Positions 12,443 to 18,471 of a stretch of DNA of 20,318 nt are shown here, piece by piece. Each line of letters starts with the position of its first letter. Positions within the stretch are counted from its first letter, which is position 1. The stretch covers positions 1 through 20,318 of the IMG/VR virus record IMGVR_UViG_3300045453_000015; one strand, 5' to 3'. Position numbers and translations under genes: made by a program. Source of the stretch: a virus. Under the pieces are notes generated by a model. The model was not told the origin of the DNA, searched no databases, and saw only the letters and a list, made by a program, of their open reading frames with translations.

Positions 12443-12530
12443 GGGCTGCCGCATCAACGGCAGCACGGGCTTGGCAGCCCGGAACTCAAAGGCGCACAGC
12501 GCCGCTTACCCGTTCGGGGGCGGTTTTTTT
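12443..12530 (+). ncRNA. Structured RNA element, C4 antisense RNA candidate
   Basis: Within 88 nt there are four predicted hairpins. GCTGCCG / CGGCAGC (12445-12451, 12458-12464) has loop CATCAA, and CGGGCT / AGCCCG (12466-12471, 12476-12481) has loop TGGC. GGCGC / GCGCC (12491-12495, 12499-12503) is third, and the fourth is a terminator-like stem before seven Ts. GGGCTGCC (12443-12450) can instead pair with GGCAGCCC (12473-12480). Two compact hairpins, a terminal stem and a position in a phage regulatory region directly before a truncated ORF recall C4 RNAs of P1/P4-type immunity. The translated frame through it (GCRINGSTGLAARNSKAHSA) also reminds me of ORFs overlapping C4. The assignment is from memory of the family, not a model search. 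Confidence 0.45.
12502..12530 (+). terminator. Rho-independent terminator at the end of the structured RNA
   Basis: CCGC (12502-12505) and inner CCC (12509-12511) pair with GGG (12516-12518) and GCGG (12520-12523), followed by T7 (12524-12530). It shares two bases with the preceding GGCGC/GCGCC hairpin, so the two compete partly. It would end the early transcript, the small RNA, or both. Confidence 0.7.
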
Positions 12531-12534
12531 GTGC

Positions 12535-12678
12535 GTGCTCGGCATCTCGACCGAGGCCGCGCGCCACCGCATCAAGCGCGCGGCCGAGCTGGGCCTGGTC
12601 GATTACGAGCCCAACCCGCGCCTGGCCGCCGCCGGCAAGAAGGGGCACGCCGCCCGCTACCTCGGGAGCGCCGCATGA
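12535..12678 (+). pseudogene. Probable 3' remnant of a winged-helix gene
   Basis: The frame after the T tract reads LGISTEAARHRIKRAAELGL, followed by VDYEPNPRLAAAGKKGHAAR and YLGSAA, a typical recognition-helix and wing part. The expected N-terminal half (first helices) is missing: in frame upstream it is replaced by the structured RNA. A GTG at 12535 could give a 47-residue peptide, with no ribosome site seen. Its stop overlaps the next start (ATGA), so it once belonged to a coupled operon. It is either a decayed gene or a short expressed peptide. Confidence 0.55.
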
Positions 12679-12980
12679 GCCAGGTCGAGGACTTGTCGCA
12701 GGAGTTCCTACTCGCGCGCTTCATCCGCGAGAACCGCGGCCGGCAAACGCCGGAACTGCTCCAGGCGCTCGATAAGCTGGCCACGATCGTGCAGGAAGAG
12801 CAGGCCTATGAAGCGCGCTACAGCCTGAGTGGCAGCGAGTTCGTCGCGATCGTGCAACTGTTGCACAACGTGGGAGTTCAGCGGCGGCCCGCACACGACG
12901 GGCGCGACCCACAGGACGGCCTCGGGCCGTCCGCTGCAACGACGGGTTCGGCTTCTGGTGCCGAAGCGAAGGGACGTTGA
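12675..12980 (+). CDS. Hypothetical protein
   Basis: A 101-residue protein with an ATGA overlap with the preceding frame. The first 70 residues (MSQVEDLSQEFLLARFIREN, then TPELLQALDKLATIVQEEQA and SGSEFVAIVQLLHNVGVQRR) look like a folded helical protein. The tail (about 71-101) is low-complexity Gly/Ala/Asp and coincides with a GC-rich hairpin sequence (GGACGGC / GCCGTCC around 12913-12931), so the true end is less certain. The open frame upstream to 12423 is not used because it runs through the structured RNA. No family was recognised. Confidence 0.65.
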   Translation: MSQVEDLSQEFLLARFIRENRGRQTPELLQALDKLATIVQEEQAYEARYSLSGSEFVAIVQLLHNVGVQRRPAHDGRDPQDGLGPSAATTGSASGAEAKGR

Positions 12981-12981
12981 C

Positions 12982-13416
12982 ATGCTTGCATTGAGCATCC
13001 GCCAGCCGTGGGCCAGCCTGATCCTGAAGGCGGGCAAGAACATCGAGAACCGCGACTGGCCCACCAAGTACCGCGGGCGCATCCTGATCCACGCGGCCAA
13101 GGGCATGACCCGCGCCGAGCACGAGGACGCCATCGCGTTTGCGGTGGATGCGATCAAGGCAGACCCCCGCAACGTTGGCGCGGCGCGCAAGGTGACGTTG
13201 CGTGACCTGGGATTTGCCTTCGAGGACTTGCCGCGCGGCGGCATTGTCGGGAGCGTGGAAATCGTGGGGTGCGTGACCGACAGCGCATCGCCGTGGTTCG
13301 TGGGGCGCTACGGCTTCATGCTGCGCGACCCGCAGCCGCTGCCGTTCGTGCCGTACCGCGGGCAGCTCGGATTCTTCGACGTGCCCGCCGAAGCGCTTGC
13401 ACCGGTGGCCGCGTGA
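12982..13416 (+). CDS. ASCH-domain protein
   Basis: A 144-residue protein with the ASCH signature at the N-terminus: LSIRQPWASLILKAGKNIEN, then RDWPTKYRGRILIHAAKGM (about residues 4-42). A GGIVGSVEIVGCVTDSASPW strand block follows, and the closing YRGQLGFFDVP. ASCH folds are PUA-like beta-barrels thought to bind RNA or modified nucleic acids; some act as N4-acetylcytidine amidohydrolases or nucleases. The ATG comes right after the previous stop, and the next short frame overlaps its stop (GTGA). The substrate is unknown. Confidence 0.9.
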   Translation: MLALSIRQPWASLILKAGKNIENRDWPTKYRGRILIHAAKGMTRAEHEDAIAFAVDAIKADPRNVGAARKVTLRDLGFAFEDLPRGGIVGSVEIVGCVTDSASPWFVGRYGFMLRDPQPLPFVPYRGQLGFFDVPAEALAPVAA

Positions 13417-13487
13417 AGCCGAACTACTCGCTCGAGCTGCACCTGCTGCGTGCGCGCGTGGCGGGGCTCGACGGCTACGACGCGTAG
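13413..13487 (+). CDS. Possible 24-residue peptide after the ASCH gene
   Basis: A GTG start at 13413 overlaps the ASCH stop (GTGA) and gives a 24-residue peptide, VKPNYSLELHLLRARVAGLD followed by GYDA, ending at TAG 13487. The overlap type matches other genes in this phage and the peptide is amphipathic. Nothing else supports it; it could be a chance frame before the strong hairpin. Confidence 0.35.
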   Translation: MKPNYSLELHLLRARVAGLDGYDA

Positions 13488-13655
13488 CCCTCGACCCGAG
13501 CAAGCCCCGCCCTCGCGCGGGGCTTGCGCCCAAACGCCCCGCCGCGCTACCGTATAGCACCGTCCGCACCCCGCCTCCGCGGAACCCGTTCCCCCGTAAC
13601 ACGTCCCGCCCCGCCCGCTTAAGCTCGCCCCATCGTCATCCCGATGAGGCGCGCG
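13488..13655. other. Early/late boundary region, no gene seen
   Basis: A gap between the early-type genes and the endolysin. It holds the strong hairpin at 13500-13527, a TATAGC box (13553-13558) without a clear -35 box, and a palindrome GGAAC-CC-GTTCC (13581-13592). A Mor-type activated late promoter would be expected near here, because the late operon begins just downstream. Which of these elements forms it cannot be decided by eye. A CGATGAGGCG stretch near 13642 provides a GAGG for the endolysin start. Confidence 0.45.
13500..13527 (+). terminator. Strong GC hairpin, probable terminator of the early-side transcript
   Basis: A perfect 11-bp stem GCAAGCCCCGC (13500-13510) / GCGGGGCTTGC (13517-13527) with a 6-nt loop lies 12 bp after the last reading frame. 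There is no T tract, so termination may be weak or bidirectional, but the stability and position fit a transcript end or an mRNA 3' stabiliser. Confidence 0.6.
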
Positions 13656-14057
13656 ATGAGCGGCAGCAAACTCCCCACCGTCACCGACTGGAGCCCGTAT
13701 CCGAACTTTTCGGAAGCGGAGTTCCGCTGCAAGCACACCGGCCGCTGCGCCATGCATCCGGCCTTCATGGCGCGGCTGCAGGCGATCCGCGCCGAGTACG
13801 GCCGCCCGATGGTCATCAGCAGCGGCTACCGCGACCCGTCCCACCCGATCGAGGCGAAGAAGAGCAGCCCCGGCGAGCACACGCTCGGCACCTGCTGCGA
13901 CGTCGCGGTGTCCGGCGCCGACGCGCTGCGGCTCGTCGAGATCGCGCTCAAGCACGGCATCACCCGCATCGGGGTGAGCCAGAAAGGCGCCTCGCGCTTC
14001 CTGCACCTGGGGATCGGCGGGGGCAACCTGCCGGCGCCGATGATCTGGAGCTACTGA
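13656..14057 (+). CDS. Peptidase M15-family endolysin
   Basis: A 133-residue M15 zinc peptidase (Peptidase_M15_3 type) that cleaves peptidoglycan peptide cross-bridges at lysis. The metal ligands are H75 and D82 in GEHTLGTCCD and H117 in RFLHLGI; the SSGYRDP motif precedes them. The start at 13656 (MSGSKLPTVTDWSPY) has a GAGG 7-10 nt upstream; an in-frame ATG at 13644 would add MRRA. There is no signal peptide or membrane anchor, so a holin is required; none is obvious in the neighbouring genes. It opens the late operon, as lysis genes do in Mu. Confidence 0.92.
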   Translation: MSGSKLPTVTDWSPYPNFSEAEFRCKHTGRCAMHPAFMARLQAIRAEYGRPMVISSGYRDPSHPIEAKKSSPGEHTLGTCCDVAVSGADALRLVEIALKHGITRIGVSQKGASRFLHLGIGGGNLPAPMIWSY

Positions 14058-14059
14058 GC

Positions 14060-14608
14060 ATGCGCGCATGGGCAAAGCACTTCGTCGTGCCGGCCTGCGG
14101 CTTCGTCTGTCTGTTGGTGCTCGTGCTGGCCGGCTGCGCGGTCGGGGCCGTCTCGAGCCCGGCGCTGCAGGTCGCCGCGCACCTGGCCGCGCTCGAGCGC
14201 TCGCACGCCGAGGCGCGCGCGATCTACCACGCGCACATCGACGACGTGCCCGCCGCGCGCCGCGCCGAGATCGAGCGCGCGTGGGCGCTGGTCGATGGGC
14301 TGGCGACGCGGCTCGCCGTCGATGACGTAGCCGAGCTCCTCGCGCAGCCGCTCGCGGCGCGCGCGCTCGCCGGCCTGGCCGGAGCGGCCTGGCAGGTGCT
14401 GCGCGCCGAGGCGCGGCGGCTGATCGAGGCCGGCGCGATCGAGCCGCTCCAGGCGGCGCGGCTCGTCGAGATGGATCGGCGCGTGGCCGCGCTCGATGTG
14501 GCGATGGCGCAGCTCGCGGCCGAGCAGGCCGGCGGGCGCCTCGAGCTGCTCGCGGTCGCGCGCGATCTCGCGCCGCTGGTGGCGCTGGTGGCGAGGACGG
14601 TGCGATGA
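14060..14608 (+). CDS. Putative lipoprotein / lysis-region membrane-anchored helical protein
   Basis: A 182-residue protein beginning 2 nt after the endolysin stop. The N-terminus is basic, followed by a hydrophobic core and a lipobox-like LAGC with Cys26 (FVCLLVLVLAGCAVG), which suggests a lipoprotein signal. The rest is almost all alpha-helical and Ala/Arg/Glu-rich (ERSHAEARAIYHAHIDDVPA, then LLAQPLAARALAGLAGAAWQ), possibly coiled coil. By position it might take the outer-membrane spanin role or another envelope function in lysis, but it is longer than typical o-spanins and shows no spanin signature. Family not recognised. Confidence 0.7.
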   Translation: MRAWAKHFVVPACGFVCLLVLVLAGCAVGAVSSPALQVAAHLAALERSHAEARAIYHAHIDDVPAARRAEIERAWALVDGLATRLAVDDVAELLAQPLAARALAGLAGAAWQVLRAEARRLIEAGAIEPLQAARLVEMDRRVAALDVAMAQLAAEQAGGRLELLAVARDLAPLVALVARTVR

Positions 14609-15063
14609 GCGCGGCGCACACGCTCGAGCTGCCGGCCTATTGCGAGGCGCGCGGGCCGTTCTCCGAGCTGCTGCTCGCGCCGCAGCGCCCCGGCTGGTGG
14701 CGGCTCGATGTGCCGTTCATGTACGAGCTGCCGGCCGCGCTCGGCTACCCGGCCGACGAGATCGTCGTCGTGCCGGCCGGCTTCGAGTGCGACCTCGATT
14801 CCGTGCCGCGCCTGCCGCTCGCCTACTGGCTCGCCAAGGGGCGCACCGTCGCGGCCGCCGTGGTGCACGACTGGCTCTACAAATCCGGCCGGCTCTATCG
14901 CGGCGGGCCGCGGGTCACGCGCGCCGCGGCCGACCGCATCTTCCTGGCGGCGATGCGCGACGAAGGCGTCGCGTGGCGTCACCGCGTGCTGATCTACGCT
15001 GCGGTGCGCGTCGCCGGCTGGCTGCCCTGGCGCCGGTATCGGTGCGCGCAGGTGCACGCATGA
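14605..15063 (+). CDS. DUF1353 family phage protein
   Basis: A 152-residue protein with a 4-bp ATGA overlap with the previous gene. It matches DUF1353: VPFMYELPAALGYPADEIVV, then VPAGFECDLDSVPRLP (about residues 53-68) and the HDWLYKSGRLYRGGPRVTRA block with a conserved HDWLY. A typical C-terminal segment RIFLAAMRDEGVAWRHRVLI follows. The family is common in tailed-phage late regions and in lysis neighbourhoods; its function is unknown. A metal or hydrolase site around the H and D residues is conceivable. Confidence 0.88.
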   Translation: MSAAHTLELPAYCEARGPFSELLLAPQRPGWWRLDVPFMYELPAALGYPADEIVVVPAGFECDLDSVPRLPLAYWLAKGRTVAAAVVHDWLYKSGRLYRGGPRVTRAAADRIFLAAMRDEGVAWRHRVLIYAAVRVAGWLPWRRYRCAQVHA

Positions 15064-15383
15064 GCGGGGCGGCCATCGACTGGAGCGCCTGGCAGGTCGG
15101 GCTGATCGCCGTGCAGATGGCTGCCGCCGCGGCGGCGGTCGTCTACACCTGGTGGGCCAACCGCAACAAGGCCATCGCCGCCGACCTGGCCGCGCTCGAG
15201 CGACGCGTCGCCAGGCTCGAGCAGGACATGCAGCACCAGCCCGGCCGCGAGGAGTTCGGCCGGCTCTCCGAGCGGCTCGCGCTACTGCACGCCGACCTCA
15301 AAGGGGTGATCGGCTCGGTCAATGGCATGCAGCGTGCGGTGGATCTGATGAATCAACACCTCCTCGAGCGGAGCAGCAAATGA
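15060..15383 (+). CDS. DUF2730 membrane protein (Mu gp25-like)
   Basis: A 107-residue protein. One N-terminal membrane segment (WQVGLIAVQMAAAAAAVVYT, about residues 10-29) is followed by a heptad-rich coiled coil (ALERRVARLEQDMQHQP and onward, with GREEFGRLSERLALLHADLK). This is the DUF2730 pattern of Mu gp25, which stands between the lysis genes and gp26/gp27 exactly as here. Its start overlaps the previous stop (ATGA). Function is unproven; an N-in membrane protein with a cytoplasmic or periplasmic coiled coil could take part in lysis. Confidence 0.85.
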   Translation: MSGAAIDWSAWQVGLIAVQMAAAAAAVVYTWWANRNKAIAADLAALERRVARLEQDMQHQPGREEFGRLSERLALLHADLKGVIGSVNGMQRAVDLMNQHLLERSSK

Positions 15384-15694
15384 GCAAGACCTATCGTGAC
15401 CTGGTGGCCGGCGCCACCGCGGCGGACCTGCGGCTGGTGATCCTGCGCCTGCTCGCCGAGGACCCCGACTACCGCATCAACTCGAGCATCCTGCAACAAG
15501 GGCTGGACGTGTTCGGCCACAACGTCTCGCGCGACAAGCTGCACACCGAGCTCGCGTGGCTCGCCGAGCAGGAGCTGGTCAAGTGCGAGTCGATCACGTC
15601 GATCCTCGTGGTGAGCCTCACGCCGCGCGGCCTCGACGTCGCCCAGGGGCGCGCCGTGGCGCCGGGGGTGAAGCGGCCCGGGCCGGGGGAGTGA
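15380..15694 (+). CDS. Mu gp26-like winged-helix phage protein (VpaChn25_0724 type)
   Basis: A 104-residue protein, MSKTYRDLVAGATAADLRLV, then ILRLLAEDPDYRINSSILQQ and GLDVFGHNVSRDKLHTELAW, with a winged-helix core and the strand pair KCESITSILVVSLTPRGLDV. It corresponds in size, fold and position to Mu gp26. It overlaps the previous gene by ATGA and leaves 1 nt before gp27. In such phages this gene always sits next to the small terminase, so a role in packaging or late control is inferred. Confidence 0.85.
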   Translation: MSKTYRDLVAGATAADLRLVILRLLAEDPDYRINSSILQQGLDVFGHNVSRDKLHTELAWLAEQELVKCESITSILVVSLTPRGLDVAQGRAVAPGVKRPGPGE

Positions 15695-15695
15695 C

Positions 15696-16253
15696 ATGGC
15701 GCGCGCGAGCTCCATCGAGCAGTTGCCGCCCGACATCCTCGAGCAGTTGCAGGCGCTGTTGCGCGACCCGCGCATCGCGCAGCTCGAGGCGACCGCGCGC
15801 ATCAATGCCATCCTCGCCGAGCGCGGCGAGTCGCCGGTGTCCAAGAGCGCCGTCAACCGCTACGACCTCAAGATGCGCGAGGTCGGCGAGCGGCTGCGCC
15901 AGTCGCGCGCGGTGGCCGAGATGTGGATCGGCAAGCTCGGCGCCGCGCCGCAGGGGCAGATCGGGCACCTGATCAACGAGATCCTGCGCACGCTCGCCTT
16001 CGACATGACGCTGCAGCTTCAGGACGACGCGCAGCTCGCCGTCGACGCCGAGGCGCGCGCCGGCGTGATCGGCATGCTCAAGGAACTGTCGCTGACCACG
16101 CAGCGCCTGGAGAAGGCCGCGAGCGAGAACGTCAAGCGCGAAGCCGAGATCCGCAAGCAGGCCGCCGAGGCCGTCGAGAAGTCGCTCGCCAGCGCCGGCA
16201 TGAGCCGCAGGTCGATCGACAGCATCAAGCGCGAAATCCTGGAGATTGTGTGA
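15696..16253 (+). CDS. DUF3486, Mu gp27-like small terminase subunit candidate
   Basis: A 185-residue helical protein of DUF3486. An N-terminal HTH-like segment (LPPDILEQLQALLRDPRIAQ, then TARINAILAERGESPVSKSA and VNRYDLKMREVGERL) is followed by a long central helix region. The C-terminal coiled-coil part is LEKAASENVKREAEIRKQAA. Mu gp27 is regarded as the small terminase (DNA-recognition) subunit. Normally the next gene is gp28; here two leftward genes intervene. A GGGGGAG stretch lies about 7 nt before the ATG at 15696. Confidence 0.9.
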   Translation: MARASSIEQLPPDILEQLQALLRDPRIAQLEATARINAILAERGESPVSKSAVNRYDLKMREVGERLRQSRAVAEMWIGKLGAAPQGQIGHLINEILRTLAFDMTLQLQDDAQLAVDAEARAGVIGMLKELSLTTQRLEKAASENVKREAEIRKQAAEAVEKSLASAGMSRRSIDSIKREILEIV

Positions 16254-16263
16254 TGGGCAGCGT

Positions 16264-16698
16264 CTATCTGTCAGCACGCCGGCCGCTGATGAGCGCGCGC
16301 GCCACGCCCATCAGCGGCACGCCCAGCAAGGCCAGCGCCACCGAGATCGGGCCATCGGACAAGGCCACCGCCGCCGCTCCGAGCACCGAGCCCACCGACA
16401 CCGTAAAGCCCATCCACTGCCCGCGGCGCTCGAAGGCGCGGCAGGCGGCGTCGTCGTCGATTTCGGCCTGCAAGGCGCTGCGCTCCGCGCTTACGCGGTG
16501 GGCGTGCTCGCTCTCGGCCAGCGCCAGAATGCGTTCGGCCGCGCCGGGCACGATGGTCTCGAACTGTTCGAGCGCGGCGGGCGGGGGCAGCGGGCCGCTC
16601 CAGTGGGCGGCAGTGATCGATGCGGGTTTTTGCGCAGGCTCAGCGCGTCGAGCGGGCTTTTTCACGCTCGATGCCACGGCGCAGATCCTCTCCGACAT
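16264..16698 (-). CDS. DUF2335 family two-TM membrane protein (moron)
   Basis: A 144-residue protein with the DUF2335 layout: a basic, variable N-terminus (to about 33), then SGPLPPPAALEQFETIVPGA (about 34-53). A helical part follows (AERILALAESEHAHRVSAER, then SALQAEIDDDAACRAFERRG), and two hydrophobic segments (about 97-113 and 117-135) end near a basic RALISGRRADR. It is a predicted inner-membrane protein of unknown function. Genes of this family are scattered in prophages and genomic islands. It is transcribed leftward between the small and large terminase genes, so it is probably expressed independently of the late operon, possibly in the lysogen. It overlaps its upstream partner by 59 bp. 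Confidence 0.85.
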   Translation of the reverse strand: MSERICAVASSVKKPARRAEPAQKPASITAAHWSGPLPPPAALEQFETIVPGAAERILALAESEHAHRVSAERSALQAEIDDDAACRAFERRGQWMGFTVSVGSVLGAAAVALSDGPISVALALLGVPLMGVARALISGRRADR

Positions 16699-16852
16699 GA
16701 TTCCAGTCGCTGCGCAGGGCTTCGAGCTCGGAAGCGTGGGGATAGCCTTTGATGCGGTGCCGGCACGGCGGGCCGAACACGAACGCCGGCGCCGCCAACC
16801 CGTCGAGGAAGGCGTTCCAGAAGCTGCGGCGCGCGTTTTGAGGGGTGCTCAT
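16640..16852 (-). CDS. Small partner protein upstream of the DUF2335 gene
   Basis: A 70-residue protein, MSTPQNARRSFWNAFLDGLA, then APAFVFGPPCRHRIKGYPHA and a charged helical tail ending RGIEREKARSTR. A short hydrophobic stretch at about 13-28 could associate with the membrane. The start chosen is 16852; an upstream in-frame ATG at 16861 gives three more residues. It overlaps the DUF2335 gene by 59 bp, so the two are coupled. I recall similar small genes next to DUF2335 genes in phages, but have no family name. Function unknown. Confidence 0.7.
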   Translation of the reverse strand: MSTPQNARRSFWNAFLDGLAAPAFVFGPPCRHRIKGYPHASELEALRSDWNHVGEDLRRGIEREKARSTR

Positions 16853-16882
16853 GGGGCACATGGTAACGGAACCTGTGACGGC

Positions 16883-16909
16883 TTGACAACCAGCGCGGTG
16901 CGTTGGTTG
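16883..16909. promoter_or_regulatory. Inverted repeat and TTGACA box between the leftward cassette and the large terminase
   Basis: CAACCAGCGC (16887-16896) and GCGTTGGTTG (16900-16909) form a 10-bp inverted repeat with one mismatch and a 3-nt spacer. A TTGACA (16883-16888) overlaps its left arm but no -10 box follows at the right distance on the plus strand. On the minus strand TTGTCA at the same place is followed 17 bp later only by a poor TTACCA. It could be an operator for the cassette or a break in the late transcript; both are inference. Confidence 0.4.
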
Positions 16910-16953
16910 CGCTTGTGCGGCGGACGTTTTGCGCCTCAACGGATGGCGCCGGC

Positions 16954-18471
16954 ATGAGCGCGCCGCCCCTCTCCGTCCTGCTGCCGTATCAAAAGGCCTG
17001 GGTCGCCGACGCCGCGCCGCTCAAGATCGCCGAGAAGAGCCGCCGCACCGGCCTCACCTGGGCCGAAGCGGCCGACGCGGTGCTGTCGGCCAGTGCCGCC
17101 AAGTCCGCCGGCGGCACCAACCATTTCTACGTCGGCAGCAACAAGGATATGGCGATCGAGTTCATCGACGCCTGCGCGATGTGGGCGCGCGCCTTCAACC
17201 GCGCCGCCTCCGAGATCGAGGAGGCGATCATCGCCGACGAGGATCGCGACATCCTCACCTTCAACGTCCGCTTCAACTCGGGCTTCAAGATCCAGGCCTT
17301 GTCGAGCCGCCCGTCGAACATGCGCGGCCGCCAGGGCAACGTCACGATCGACGAGGCGGCCTTCCACGAGCAGCTCGCCGAGGTGCTCAAGGCGGCGCTC
17401 GCGCTCACGATGTGGGGCGCCAAGGTGCGGCTCATCAGCACCCACAACGGCGCCGAGAACCTCTTCAACGACCTGATCCAGGACAGCCGCGCGGGCAAGA
17501 AGCGCTACAGCGTGCACCGCATCACGCTCGACGACGCCTGCCGCGACGGCCTCTACCAGCGCATCTGCCAGGTGCGCGGCCAGCCGTGGAGCCAGGCCGC
17601 CGAAGACCAGTGGAAGGAGAACCTGCTCTCCGACACCGCCACCCGCGAGGACGCGCTCGAGGAGTACTACTGCGTGCCCAAGTCCGGCGGCGGCGCGTAT
17701 CTCGCGCGCGCGCTGATCGAGGCGCGCATGGTGGAAGCGCAGGTCGAGCGCTTCGAGGGCTCGGCCGAGTTCAACGCCTGGCCCGAGCACCTGCGCGAAG
17801 CGGAAGTGCGCGACTGGTGCGAGACGCATCTCAAGCCGCTACTCGTCCAGCTCAACGCCTCGACGCCGCACGCCTTCGGCGAGGACTTCGGGCGCTCGGG
17901 CGACTTGACCGTGATCGCGCCGATCACGATCGAGCAGGACCTCAAGCGCCGCGTGCCGTTCCTGGTGGAGCTGCGCAACGTGCCGTTCAAGCAGCAGGAG
18001 CAGGTGCTGAACTACATCGTCGACCGCCTGCCGCGCCTCGCGGCCGGTGCGCTGGACGCGCGCGGCAACGGCCAGTATCTCGCCGAGCAGACCGCCTACC
18101 GGTATGGGGCCGGGCGCATCGAGTGCGTGATGCTCTCGCAGGCCTGGTACCTCGAGCACATGCCCAAGCTCAAGGCCGCCTTCGAGGATGACCGCATCAG
18201 CGTGCCGCGCGATCGCGACGTCGCCGACGATTTGCGCGCGATCCAGGTGATCCGCGGCATCCCGCGCCTGCCCGAGGGCAAGACCGGCGACGCCAAGGCG
18301 CGCCACGGCGACGCGGCGATCGCGATCGCGCTGGCGTACTACGCGGCGCAGATGGACACGGTCGAGATCGACTTCACGCCGGCGCCCAAGGCCGGGGCGT
18401 TCTCCGCGAGCGGCGCCGGCGACGATGACGACGACAACCACGACGACGGATTTGGAGCGGGCGCATGGTAG
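16954..18471 (+). CDS. Large terminase subunit (Mu gp28-like)
   Basis: A 505-residue DNA-packaging motor. The ATPase half shows a Walker-A-like KSRRTGLT (residues 28-35), of the basic form usual in Mu-type terminases. Walker B is NVTIDEA (D133, E134), followed by a coupling motif ISTH (161-164). The C-terminal nuclease has acidic residues in FGEDFGRSGD (D311), GALDARG (D368) and RHGDAAIAIALAYY (D453), as in RNase-H-like terminase nucleases. The tail is acidic and disordered (DDDDDNHDD). The start MSAPPLSVLLPYQKAW is chosen by homology, since an upstream in-frame start (16903) runs through the control region. No strong ribosome site is seen. It overlaps the portal gene by 7 bp. Confidence 0.94.
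   Translation: MSAPPLSVLLPYQKAWVADAAPLKIAEKSRRTGLTWAEAADAVLSASAAKSAGGTNHFYVGSNKDMAIEFIDACAMWARAFNRAASEIEEAIIADEDRDILTFNVRFNSGFKIQALSSRPSNMRGRQGNVTIDEAAFHEQLAEVLKAALALTMWGAKVRLISTHNGAENLFNDLIQDSRAGKKRYSVHRITLDDACRDGLYQRICQVRGQPWSQAAEDQWKENLLSDTATREDALEEYYCVPKSGGGAYLARALIEARMVEAQVERFEGSAEFNAWPEHLREAEVRDWCETHLKPLLVQLNASTPHAFGEDFGRSGDLTVIAPITIEQDLKRRVPFLVELRNVPFKQQEQVLNYIVDRLPRLAAGALDARGNGQYLAEQTAYRYGAGRIECVMLSQAWYLEHMPKLKAAFEDDRISVPRDRDVADDLRAIQVIRGIPRLPEGKTGDAKARHGDAAIAIALAYYAAQMDTVEIDFTPAPKAGAFSASGAGDDDDDNHDDGFGAGAW

Noticed and set aside
12423-12980. A single 185-codon gene from 12423 to 12980
   Set aside because: The first 84 codons pass through the structured RNA and terminator and then through the winged-helix remnant in another frame. 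The ATGA-coupled start at 12675 is more natural.
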